Shown: in pieces, positions 43,245 through 53,738 of the stretch | How positions within the stretch are numbered: position 1 is the first letter of the stretch | Layout of the letters: each line of letters begins with the position of its first letter | Assembly (NCBI GenBank): GCA_037157565.1 | Contig: JAZHRO010000002.1 | Location: forward strand, 31,826,501 to 31,890,500 | Reading direction: 5' to 3' | Source of the DNA: Thalassia testudinum | Lineage: Eukaryota; Streptophyta; Magnoliopsida; Alismatales; Hydrocharitaceae | DNA: 64,000 nucleotides | Position numbers and translations under genes: made by a program | The notes under the pieces: generated by a model | Told to the model about the DNA's origin: nothing | Databases searched by the model: none | Seen by the model: the letters and a program-made list of their open reading frames with translations, nothing else

Positions 43245-43905
43245 CTAAGCTAAGATAAGCTAAGCTAGCTTAGCTAAAGGTGTAGTAGAGGAGAAGGTGT
43301 TGGAGCTAGGGTTTGGAGGAAGGAGCTGAGAAGGAGAAGTCTGGAGCTGGAGCTGGAGCTGGCTACTGCTGAAGAGGCTGGCATGGGGCTACTCTAGCTG
43401 GCTTAGCTTGCTAGTTCTTTGCTAGTTGCTAAGCAAAGCTAAAATGAGCTAGCTTCTACCAAATGAGCTGAGGTGAGCTAGGTCTGGTGCTCCTGGGGAG
43501 AATCAAGCTGGTTGAGGCAGCTAAGGTAGGTTAGCTCAACTGAGTTGAGCTAAGCTGAGTCCCCGGGAGCTGGACTTGAGCTTCCTGAGCTGAGATGAAT
43601 TTTTCTTCAGCTGGCTGGAGTTGAGTGGAGCTGGATGTAGCTGGATCTGAGCTGGGGTGAACTCCTGTCAACTCAGTTGAGCTAGCTAGAGCTCCCTGTG
43701 GACTAGTGGGAGCTGAGATGAGCTAGACTCAGCTAAGTTGAGCTGGATCTGAGCTGACTTGAGCTAAGGCGAGCTAAGATGAACTCTTTTGAGCTACCAT
43801 TCAGCTGAGATTAGCTGAATGGAGCTGGGATGAGCTAACCCTAGTTCAAGTAAGCTAGGTTCCACCTGTGGTGAGCTGGATCAAGCTGAGTTCCAGCTAG
43901 TCTGG
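43245..43905. repeat. AGCT array in the E3 5' LTR
   Basis: Short pentamer run at 43245-43276, then AGCT at steps of about 10 bp to about 43905. Same design as 6355-7010 and 35838-36495. Confidence 0.85.
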
Positions 43906-44128
43906 GCTTCTCCTTCACCATTTGCCTTCTTGAGTGCTAGGGTTTTAGGGATCTGTGTATCTGTACATCCCTAGCACTCACAAAAACCCATTAAAAAGAC
44001 AAAAAAATGCAATGCAAGCCTAACCTAATTTATGCCTAAATGCTGCCCAAAAACCCGTTTGCGGAGTAAAATCCTAAGAGCTAGGTTTATTTTAATGCAT
44101 AAGAATGATGATAAACCGGCGTTTATCA

Positions 44129-45287
44129 CCAGTCTTTTTCCTTGGGACTCCGTGAAGACATTTGATTATTCGTCAATGCAACGTGAGGAGGAAACATCAT
44201 GGGTCAACATGAGGACACGTTGTAGGAGATTCTTGAAAACATGTGCGAGAACTCCATAAATAATGATTCCATGGGCTTATTCGACAGGACGAATGCCCGC
44301 GCATCGACGAATCTGAGTGGGGCACAGGAGACGTAGGACCTGTCCAAATCCGTCGACTTGGAACTGATGGCCAGTCGGTTGGATAAGGTTTCCATCATAG
44401 AAAAGAAGGTAGACGAGCTAACTTGGCATTTGCAGCAAGCCACCTCTGTGCAGAACTCTTTTGCATGACCACCTCTAGCGAGGGAAACTGTGCAAAACAT
44501 CTACCACCAATCTGCTAAGGGGATGGGCCCATATCCACCCCTGTCTGCCTCTCAAACCGGAGTGACCTCCGATCCATTCTACTCGAGTTGGGGGAACTCT
44601 GAACCCTCGTATTTTGACTTTTCTGAGGTTCCTCAGAACTGCAAGGACCCCAACGCCATTCAGAATGACCCATTCTCCGATACCTACAACCCTGGATGGC
44701 GAAATCATCCTAACTTTCAATGGACAGGAAATTCTCAGACTCAAAGACCACCATATCAGCCGCCTCAGCCTCGGCCTAATCCCACCTACCAATCCATGCC
44801 AAACCAGGATCAAATGACTCTTATCTTTCAAGCACTAGCTAACATTCAAAAGACTAATGGGGCAATGCAAAAATAGCACAAGGACGAGATCACAGAGGTT
44901 CACAACCAACTGGCCCAGATGGCAAATTCCCACCAACCTAGCACCCTTCCTTCGCAACCTCTGCCAAATCCAAATAACGTGTCGACCCAGAGGCGCGTTA
45001 TGAATCCAAATTCAGGCCATGCACATTTGATTTATCAGGCCCCTATTGCTCCATCACTAGACAGGGTGGAAGCTTTGACATCTTATGTGGGATTTCAACA
45101 GCAGCCACCCCTCTTACCAAACCCAAACCAAAACCAGGCCGGATTAAACTCTGTAACAACATGTAGTGGTAAAACAACCCAAGACCCACATTATCCGAAC
45201 CACTCCAAGCCTGGTAGTATCCAAGACCCTAGGATAGTTATCCAGGACACCACTGTCCCAGATCAAGAACTTGGACCTATTCTATAG
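44129..45287 (+). pseudogene. Ath gag, C-terminal part
   Basis: Continues the capsid frame after E3: five or so stops up to about 44470, then clean frames 44490-44876 (ending TAG) and 44919-45287 (ending TAG), all in frame 0 with the protease. The content is P/Q/N-rich, with ENSINNDSMG, YNPGWRNHPNFQWTGNSQTQ and MTLIFQALANIQKTNG, as in Athila Gag tails. No CCHC knuckle is seen. Confidence 0.85.
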
Positions 45288-45317
45288 GAACCAACTAGGA
45301 TTCCATTTCCTGAGGCC

Positions 45318-46424
45318 TTGACCAAAGGAAAAAGGATAACCAAACCCGTATCCCCCGAGGAGGATCTGGTCAAGCTCTTTGAACAGGTCCAGATAAACAT
45401 CCCCTTGATGGATGCAATTCACCACATACCGGCTTATGCAAGATTCTTGAAAGACGTATGTACACCTAAACGTAAGCCGCAAACCAAGGATGGGAATCCG
45501 ATCGTACTGTTAGAGCAAGCCAGCTCTGTCATCTTGAGTAAACTCCCACCCAAGGCGAAAGACCCAGGAACTCCCCTGATTTCTTGTAAAATTGGTGAAA
45601 CTCAATTTGACAGAGCTTTATTAGATCTAGGTGCCTCCATAAATCTAATACCTACATCCCTCCTTGACCACCTTGAAGAGTCCGAACTTAAACCAACCGA
45701 GGTGACATTGCAGTTAGCCAATCGATCCATCAAGTCACCTATAGGAATACTCGAGGATGTCATTGTTAGGGTACGGGATTTCTACTTCCTGGTGGACTTC
45801 ATAATTCTGGATATGGATGCACCTGAGAACCCAGCGGACACACCAATCATATTAGGGAGACCCTTTTTGGCCACTGCTAGGGCCAACATAAACTGCGAAG
45901 AGGGCCAGATAGAATTAAAATTTGGGAATCAAACTTTGAAGATTGACATTTTTAAGGCCCAACAAGGGATTAATTGTGGGGTTATAGAGCAAATATGTGA
46001 TATCAGAGCCGTGGTTGATGAATCGCATACAGAGGACAGCCTGATTATCCCTAATCAACCACTAGAAGATCAAAACCCGCCAACAGAGGAGTACGAACAT
46101 GATCTAGACACACCTATGACTCCAACCCTTCTACCTGATACAAACCCTGAACCACCCGCTGCTGCTGACAATCCTATCATGGAACTCAAGCCCCTTCCCG
46201 AGCATCTAAAGTATGTCTTTTTGGGTTCCAATCAGACGTTTCCTGTGATTATCAACTCTCGACTCACACCTGACCAGGAACTCCATTTGATTACTGTTCT
46301 CCAGCAACATCGTAGAGCCATTGGATGGACTCTCGATGATTTGACTGGCATAAGCTCTTCATACTGCACACATCGAATCTACACAGAAGAAGGCGCACGA
46401 CCTTCAAGAGAAATGCAGAGATGA
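45318..46424 (+). pseudogene. Ath aspartic protease and start of RT region
   Basis: 368 codons open. LFEQVQINIPLMDAI precedes the retropepsin core ALLDLGASINLIP (catalytic D at 45624-45626), then VIVRVRDFYFLVDFII and IILGRPFLATARANINC. The C-terminal part (LKPLPEHLKYVFLG, AIGWTLDDLTGISSSYCTHR) is the start of the RT module. It ends at TGA 46422-46424, where relatives read R in a QRRLNP motif, so a CGA to TGA change is likely. RT continues in the same frame. Confidence 0.9.
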
Positions 46425-46436
46425 TTAAACCCTAAC

Positions 46437-47273
46437 TTGCAGGAGGTCGTGAAAAAGGAGATCATAAAGTGGTTAGATGCAGGGATCATCTACCCGATCT
46501 TCGACAGTCGTTGGGTGAGTCCAATACAGGTGGTGCCTAAAAAGGTCGGACTTACCATCAACACGATTGAAACCGGAGAAGTCATTCCTACCCGAATAGC
46601 TAACTCATGGAGAGTCTGCATTGATTACAGAAGACTCAATTCCTCCACGAAGAAGGACCATTTCCCACTACCGTTTATTGATCAGATCCTCAAGAAACTA
46701 GCGGGAAATAGGTTCTTCTGCTTTCTTGATGGGTACTCTGGTTACAACCAGGTGGCAATCCATCCAGAAGACCAAGAAAAGACCACATTCACCTTCCCCT
46801 TCAGGACGTACGCATTTCGAAGGATGCCTTTCGATCTCTGCAATGCACCCGCAACCTTTCAGCGGTGCATGCTTGCCATATTCTCAAATATGGTAGGTGA
46901 CTATCTGGAAGTCTTCATGGATGACTTTTCAATTTTTGAAACATCATTTGATGATTGCCTCCAACACTTGGTCCAAATACTAAGGCGGTGCATCGATGTG
47001 AATTTAGTTCTTTCCTGGGAAAAGAGCCATTTCATGGTGCCTAAGGGAATTATCCTGGGACATCTAATCTCGGAGAAAGGCATCAAAGTGGATCAAGCTG
47101 AGGTTAACTTGATTTCCAAGCTCCCTATGCCTAGCTTGATTAAGGACATCCGATCTTTTTTGGGGCACGTCAGTTTTTACCGTCGATTTATCCCTAATTT
47201 TTCAAAAATCACGTGCCCCCTGACTACTCTTCTCTCCAAAGATGTGCCTTTCAAAATTTCCAAGGAATGCTGA
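46437..47273 (+). pseudogene. Ath reverse transcriptase
   Basis: 278 codons, Ty3/gypsy RT: KKEIIKWLDAGIIYPI, SWRVCIDYRRLNSSTKKDHF, FFCFLDGYSGYNQVAIHPED, KTTFTFPF, FRRMPFDLCNAPATFQRCM and the active site FMDD at 46914-46925, then HLISEKGIKVD and FLGHVSFYRRFIPNFSK. It contains no stop of its own. It is cut by E4 at 47271 just before the RNase H linker, which resumes at 55596. Role: copies element RNA into DNA in the particle. Confidence 0.95.
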
Positions 47274-49095
47274 AAGTGCGATCTCCGTTTTCGTTTAAAT
47301 CTTTATCATAAAATGATGTATCATTGTATTTAATCGCGTGGTAGAAAATCGCATTTAAAAAAACATTTTAATTGTCAGAATCTAACCACGAATAGTTAGG
47401 TCGTCTCCACATGGAGGAATTTGCCTATTTAAAATAATAAATAGTGTTACGTTTATTCAGGAAACTCAATAGATATGCATGCTACTTCGTGCTTTTCTTT
47501 TTCTCACCTAAATGCTTGTTTTAACCAATTAATCAAGAATGTAGGTGCTATTATGCAAATTCACCATAATATAATAACATGTAACATAGTGATCTCTATA
47601 TTGGTAAGCAACGTAAATACTAATTTCTAAAACATAACTTGTTCTCTATAATCCATGCATTCAATCATTCATGTGATATACATGTACATATAATTTAGGT
47701 GAAGTAGAAGGAGGACTATGCAATTTCACTGCAATAATGTAATGCATAAAATGAATGAATAGGAACTTCCGCAATGGCATTTAAGGTAAATATTAATGCA
47801 CTAATCACTGTAGCAAAACAGGGGTTTTCGTTCTCTCATGCGCACGCGGAGGAGAAGGCGCGGCTGGGGGTGCGGTGCTCGGAGTCGATCGGCCGGGATG
47901 TGGGCTTCGTGTTGGTGGTCGTGGCGTCGACGGAGGTGACCGATGGCAGCCGGTCGGAGCCTTGGATGCCATCGGCGGCGGCTTGCACGCGGGAAGTGTA
48001 GCGACGGTGGGAAGGCCTGCCGCGAGTGTGGGCAGCCTTGTGAGGGCAAGGCGGAGTCGATGGCACTGTTGGAGTGAAGCTTCGTGGCACGTGAAGGTGG
48101 CTGCACTTGGAGGTGGATGGCCGGCGATGGGTTCTTTTGGGGAAGAAGATGAACAGTGGGATGGCTGGTGGCGCTGCGCGAGGGAGGCTTGCGCGCGAGT
48201 GGGTGGTGCGTGCTGCAGGGTGGTGCATGGCGCAGTTGCGCACTGCGCTTGGCCACAAGGGTGCGGATGGAGGTGCGGTGTCTGCGGGCGCTGCAAGGTC
48301 GCTTGTGTGTGGCCGGGTTGTGCAGGCACTGTGGGGTGAAGGCGGGTAGAGAGCGCCTGCTGTTGAGGGTGCGCTGATGGTGCTTGGCTTGAAGGCGCGT
48401 GAGCGGGAGAGAAGGCGCGGGAGATGGCATGCGGGCGCTGCGGTCTGCTTGCAGGGAGGAGGCGCGCGGGCGTGTTGTGGGCAGGCTGATGGTGCGGTGT
48501 TTGCAAGCACTTGATGCGGCGGGGGCTTAAGGTGATGAGGGGCGCTGGAAGTTGGCAAGCGGGCAGGCACTTGCGGAGGGAAGTTGCAGGGCGCAGAGAC
48601 CACGGTGCAAGCTTGAAAACACAGAGTGCATTTGTTCCACAGTGGTGAGAGGGAGAAGATCCCCGCTAGGGGAGGAAGATCCACACTATCCTCGGAGGAC
48701 GCCGCCGCTTTTTGAACCCCACTCTCCTCCTTTTCCTTCGGCTGCAAGTATCTCTAACTACTCGCGATGATCGCGAGTGGTTGTAACGGTAGATAAGTAC
48801 GGCAGATTCCTCCATCATACATCTTAAAAATATGATGCCACGGATTTACAATTAATAATTTCAGACATCCAGACATCTTATATAAGTAAAAATTAACTCC
48901 TCATCTTTCACCTAACCTACATTTATCAAATAAATTATATTATCATAAAGTATACTATTAAATATAAAAATTGAAGCATAAAATTAAATACAGATCAAGG
49001 TGAATTTCCATATAACCCTTAATTTATTAACAACTAAGAATAATTAATTAAATAGTACTTAAGCTAAATAATAGTTCACAAAAGTAGACTTATCA
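47271..49095 (-). mobile_element. 3' LTR of E4
   Basis: 1825 bp, TGAAAGTGCG to GACTTATCA on plus. The middle (47830-48560) is GC-rich, with long open frames on the C-rich minus strand in all three frames, which argues against coding. The CAGACGTC pairs seen in the 5' LTR are shrunk and decayed here (about 48810-48880). Confidence 0.9.
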
Positions 49096-50695
49096 ATGCC
49101 CCCATACCTAAGTTTTGCTAGCCCCTAGCAAAAATGAATAATAGAAGTAATCAGAAGACTTCTTCTGATCTTATTTCAAAACTTTAGAAATCCAGACAGA
49201 AGTGCTGATAACCTAGGCAACGGATCCAAGTGAAAGAGCCGATTCGCATTGGGAGTTCATACATCACCCTTGGCAAAAATTCCTGTCGGGATAGGCAATC
49301 ACTTCCCTCGGGGATAAAGCAGACGATAATCTGAAATTTGACCCCGGCATTTGGCTTAGGTAGGAGATATCAAATTGAATAGATTTGTATTTGGTGGCAC
49401 ACACTCAACTGGTGCAACATATAGTCAAGTACTGTAGACTCTAGCTCTCTAGACTATTAGACAAGTCAACTCTGAGAGAGGCAACATAAGTGTGCTCTCT
49501 TAATGTTCCTAGGCACTCTCTTTTCTTTTCTTTTTTTTTTCTGAGATCATGAATCTCGCCAGAATTAGAAATTATACTCACTATTTGGTGGCCTCACATG
49601 GCATCTACACTTCAATTAAAGTCCTAATAACTCTATAACTAAGTTAGAGTCCTCAACCAGTATTCAGGCGATCAGAAATACTAGAAGGTAGGTATGGATC
49701 ATATTTGGTGGAACGCAATAGGTGTTCTATTACCTCAGAAACATTAAAAACTTGGACCCTTTTTTTTTTGTAATATAACTATTTTTTTTTCTTTTTCTTC
49801 TTTCTATTTCTTCTTTTTCCTCTTCTTTTCTCTCTCTCTCTTTTTTAATTTCTTCTTATTTTTATTTCTTTTTTAATCAGCACAACACGATATAGACTTT
49901 TATTTACGAGGCATTATTAGGGATGATGACGGTCAAGAGGAAGTTGTGTGGCTTATTTGGTGGAAGTGCCTATTCTCGGCACCGGGAAAGAATGGATAGG
50001 ACAGGCATATTTCTGACCTTTGACACTATTACCCTCCTTCAGCTGAGGACTCTATGAAGGACGGTCGTAACCATCCACCATAGTTATAGCTTTATTAAGA
50101 CTTAATCTTTGTGTATCTGCCTTATTTGGTGACTCTCAGGAATTCACTCAAAGTACGCACGCAGGAACAGAGAGTGAAAACTACGCCTAACTCTGAAGTA
50201 TCATCATCTAATTATCCAGAACTTAAGAGTCCTTGCACTAGACTTAGCCCACCAGTAATCTCTCTACTTCTTCTCACAAATATGAGGTGGATTTACTAGA
50301 AGATAGTATGCCTGACTCTCTATGAACTGTCCAAGGGTTCAGTAGACTACAAATGCTCATTGGTTTTCCTCAAGGATCCATTACCAAGTCTACGTGCACA
50401 TGAAATAAATGTATCGAATTCTAAACTTAAGAAATAATTCAAGAAGAAAAACCTCCAATGACAAAGGTATTTTGCTAAGGACTAACCCATTCAGCTCATG
50501 TTTTTTTTTTTTTTTACTAACCTAAATGCATAAATATTTTCTAAAATGCAAATGCACTCCCCCATGCCTAAATCCTACAATGTTCCCATTGTAAAATTAA
50601 AACAGGAGGAGAAAGGAAAGAAATCACCTGATGACCGCTGGGTTGTCTCCCAACAAGAGCTGCATTTTCTGTCAGCAGCCAGACTAAGAAGGAAC
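49096..50695 (-). other. E4 PPT and 3' untranslated interior
   Basis: Minus sense: hairpin/PPT-like composite at 50556-50592, T/A-rich and pyrimidine-rich runs (49500-49880 on plus), and the PPT CTTAGGTATGGGGGCAT at 49096-49112 with GCTAGGGGCTAGC upstream. No gene. It is collinear with E2 30557-32063. Confidence 0.8.
50556..50592 (-). other. Post-ORF hairpin plus PPT-like motif (E4)
   Basis: Minus sense ACAATG-GGAA-CATTGT (6-bp stem), then TTTAGGCATGGGGGAG. It lies 1.5 kb before the 3' LTR. Confidence 0.8.
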
Positions 50696-52579
50696 CTATA
50701 AGTCTGGTTCCAAACAAACAAAGTTAGGCCCTAAAAATATGCGTAACAGTGCAGGCCTAGAAAATAGGTAACCACGGATATTGGTGAGCTGATGATGCAA
50801 TGTAATTCCAAATGCTCGCCAGAAGAAATGAAAATAGAAAATCTCGTTAGTTACCTGGGGAGGTCTAGGAATAAGAAACGGAATGCGAAAATAGGCCTCC
50901 CGAAACAGAATAAGTGGAGGATAACAAGGATCCTCCAAAGCAGGACAGGCTTTAAAAGATATACACATAATTAGTTCAAACCCTTGAATGGCGAGAGTAA
51001 AAGTACAAGCATCAATCCATACTCGCCATTCTACCCTAGGATGTACTGGCCTGATATATTCTCCAGCAAGAATGTACATGAGCAGGGATCTGAGCCAAGG
51101 ATTGGTAAGGGAGTATAAGGGTTGTTTGTAGTGTTGGAATGTAATGGTTAAGTCCAATGAGGGCTGAGTAGGTGTTAGGTCCAATTCCAACAATGATTCG
51201 AAATGTATACAGTCCCTAACAGTAGTAGACAACTTCAAGTTATCCTACCTAGCATTAATGATCAGAGTCATATTTGAATCAAGGGTAGACTCCAAACTTT
51301 TTGATGGCAGGGTCAAAATGTAAGAATCATTATCATTCAGCTCATCCCCAGATTCGTTTGGTTCACTGGAATATTTATCGGGGTGTATATGTGATTCATT
51401 AGGAGTTGGATCAGTATCCTCAATTATTTCTAAAGAAGGATCAGTCTTAATATTTTGGAGGAAGCCTATATCATTGAATTCGTTATTCTTCTCGGGGTAT
51501 AAATCCTTAATTGATGTGTTTTGTCCCCGAGAGTCTGCCATAGACTTCTCATTATTTTGTTCGTCCTCCTCTAATATCAACTCCTGTTTTGATGGAGGAT
51601 GACTCTCAAAAGAAAGGAGGAATCTAGATTTAATCATATTATTTCTATCCTCTGGAGCTAAATCCTCAAATGATAAATAATTCTCCTGTGATTCACTCCA
51701 GATTTTCAGTCCAGGTTCCTCTATTGGGGCATCCTCATCCTCTGAATTAGACTCTTCATATCCCTGAGACCAAAATTGATCATCCTCCATTCCCTTAGGG
51801 TCACCTTGATTAGGTACATTTGAATCCTCAGGATATTGAATGGTAGGTGTTGATTCCCTAAGTGGAGGGTTAGGAGTAGGCTCACTAAGAGTAGAATGGG
51901 AATCCACCAAATAATCAAGAGGGGAAGTGATAGGAACAATAATCTTCCCTTGGTTTTGACTCCAATATAGTTCAGGTGGATAATCTCTATGATTGTTGTC
52001 CTCTAGTGGTTGCGTCCCATTGGGAGAGTCTAAATGATCGCTACATGAAATTGGATCCCTATTGTCATTAAGTACCTCAGAATTATTTTCATGATCATGA
52101 TTGGATGGATAGGGATCAGGATTATTGGGAACCGTGTAGCTAAGTTGTCTTATTTCTTCATTTAATTGTTGACTATTCCTCAACATCTCTCCCATTGATT
52201 CCATTATTTCCTTTTGTTGTTTTTGCATTTCTATCATAAAAGAGGAGAGGATACTATTATCAGGTTGGGGAGGATAGTCAATTTCAGGCTCTGGTTGCCT
52301 AGGGGTATCGATCCAGCCTCGACACGGAAAATCATGAAGGGTGGGAGGGTTGGGTGTTTGCATGGAAGTAGGGATTTCAGGATTGGAAAATCCCGCTCCT
52401 AGGCTCTGCTCAAAAGTGGGAGTTATCAAGCCAGTACTCCCAGGGTAAGAATGAGAATGATCCCATGAATTATCAATGTACCCATCAAAGGATGGATACG
52501 CTCGGAGCATGGGATCTTGATGAAAAGATGGGAAGTATTGACTTTGATAATCTGAATGATAGGAGTAAGAGTAATCCAT
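50696..52579 (-). pseudogene. E4 protein, conserved with E2, unknown function
   Basis: From ATG at 52579 (MDYSYSYHSDYQSQYFPSF, as in E2) the frame runs to 51245, where TAG stands in place of the Q codon of E2 (ARQGN), then continues in the same frame to the stop at 50696. A longer start at 52621 exists but is not shared with E2. The region is S/P/N/E-rich first, then the globular-looking 165-residue end (VEWRVWIDACTFTLAIQGFE, IFYFHFFWRAFGITLHHQL). Stops differ between E2 and E4, so their common ancestor had one uninterrupted frame of about 640 codons. No known domain is visible. Confidence 0.75.
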
Positions 52580-53718
52580 TTCTTTAAGTAAAACAATTTT
52601 AACTCTCTTAGGATTTAGCAAAATTCAGCAGAAAACTTCCTAGAGAGTTCTAATGTCAAAGCAAACGCAAATTCAATGGGATTTGTTTCTAGTAGATTGT
52701 AGGTCTTAGAGTTATATGTTTAGTTGGTGGCCAAACAAGTTTTGCAAAAATTATGCTTCCTAGGCCAACCTTCGCTGGTGCCTATAACCTACTCGCAAGG
52801 GATGGAAGTCTCGAATCGAGCCCACACACGAGAAACCGAAGTAACTTGGTGGATAGGCTTGTTGATTTCCGACTAACTTCCCTTGTGGTGCAAAAGAGGA
52901 GAGGTAGAAATTTATCTAGTGACCTTATGTGAGGTGCACAGTGTCTCAAGTGTGCAAGCATACGATTGTGTTTTGATTTTTTGAAATTCCACAAACAGGA
53001 TCCTTTTGCACACAATTTTCAGTCACAGATTTTAAAGTCCAACCTCTTAACAGTCCCAATTTGTTTAAAGTGACCACTGAATTAATTTGATTCAAGCACT
53101 TTAGTGGTCTTAGATTTAGGTTCAATGCATATGCATGACAAGTAATTAATGCTCAAGAGAAGACGTACCTTACTCCAGCTTTCTTCGTGCAATAATGAAT
53201 GCAGTGCAATAAAAATAAACTAGATGCTGCTCATTCAGTCCTAGATGATCGTCCTATAGATATGCAGCTTCTAGCAGGCAGTTCGATTTTTTTTTTTAAT
53301 TAATAATAACAAATAGACCTAATCTAACTAACTAACTGAAATGCAGTTTGAAATAATTCAAATAATCCTATAATCTAAATAAATGGGAACATATTCCCAA
53401 AAATACCCAACAAGGGCCCAAAAGACAGTAATTTAAATTCTAATGTCTATCTAACTAAATCTAACTAAGACCAACTGCCTAAATCAGCACTAGGCTTCTC
53501 CGTAAGCCTAAATGCTTGGGATCAAGGCCCACATGTTCCTGTTGTCGTCCTCCAGGTGGAGTCAAGGTCCACCAAAAAGATCGTCTCTGCCGTACGCGCC
53601 TGTCACATTCGTCGCATGCTTTTGCACAGAAGAAAATCCACAGTAAGTTGTTCAGAAAATCTTTTAAAATAGCATAAAAATAACATAAAATTCCTGAAAA
53701 ATTAATAGGCATTTTTCC
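52580..53718 (-). other. E4 leader, no gene seen
   Basis: Collinear with the E2 leader. Short frames only. Confidence 0.7.
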
Positions 53719-53736
53719 TCTTCAGCAACGGTGCCA
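53719..53736 (-). other. PBS of E4
   Basis: Minus sense TGGCACCGTTGCTGAAGA, tRNA-Asp type with several changes, 2 bp from the LTR. Confidence 0.8.
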
Positions 53737-53738
53737 TT

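Larger units (their letters stand above)
34480..44128 (-). mobile_element. E3: non-autonomous, protease-bearing LTR element
   Basis: LTRs at 34480-36735 (3' LTR) and 41884-44128 (5' LTR), minus orientation, CCAGT duplicated at 34475-34479 and 44129-44133. PBS is at 41861-41878 and PPT at 36736 onward. The interior keeps a gag C-terminal remnant and one long frame with an Athila-type protease, but no RT, RNase H or integrase. It is inserted in Ath gag. A solo LTR of this family is at 5000-7258. Confidence 0.93.
41884..44128 (-). mobile_element. 5' LTR of E3 (higher-coordinate copy)
   Basis: 2245 bp, near-identical to 34480-36735. Minus TATA box is at 42771-42780. TTGGCGCC palindromes lie at 42863-43150 and the AGCT array at 43245-43905, both upstream of the TATA box in minus sense. 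Confidence 0.93.

Noticed and set aside
47801..48747. Overlapping minus-strand frames of 200-300 codons in the E4 LTRs (also 54270-55283)
   Set aside because: All frames of the C-rich strand are open together, the products are P/H/A/R/S-rich and differ between LTR copies by frameshifts. They are a composition effect in a GC-rich LTR.
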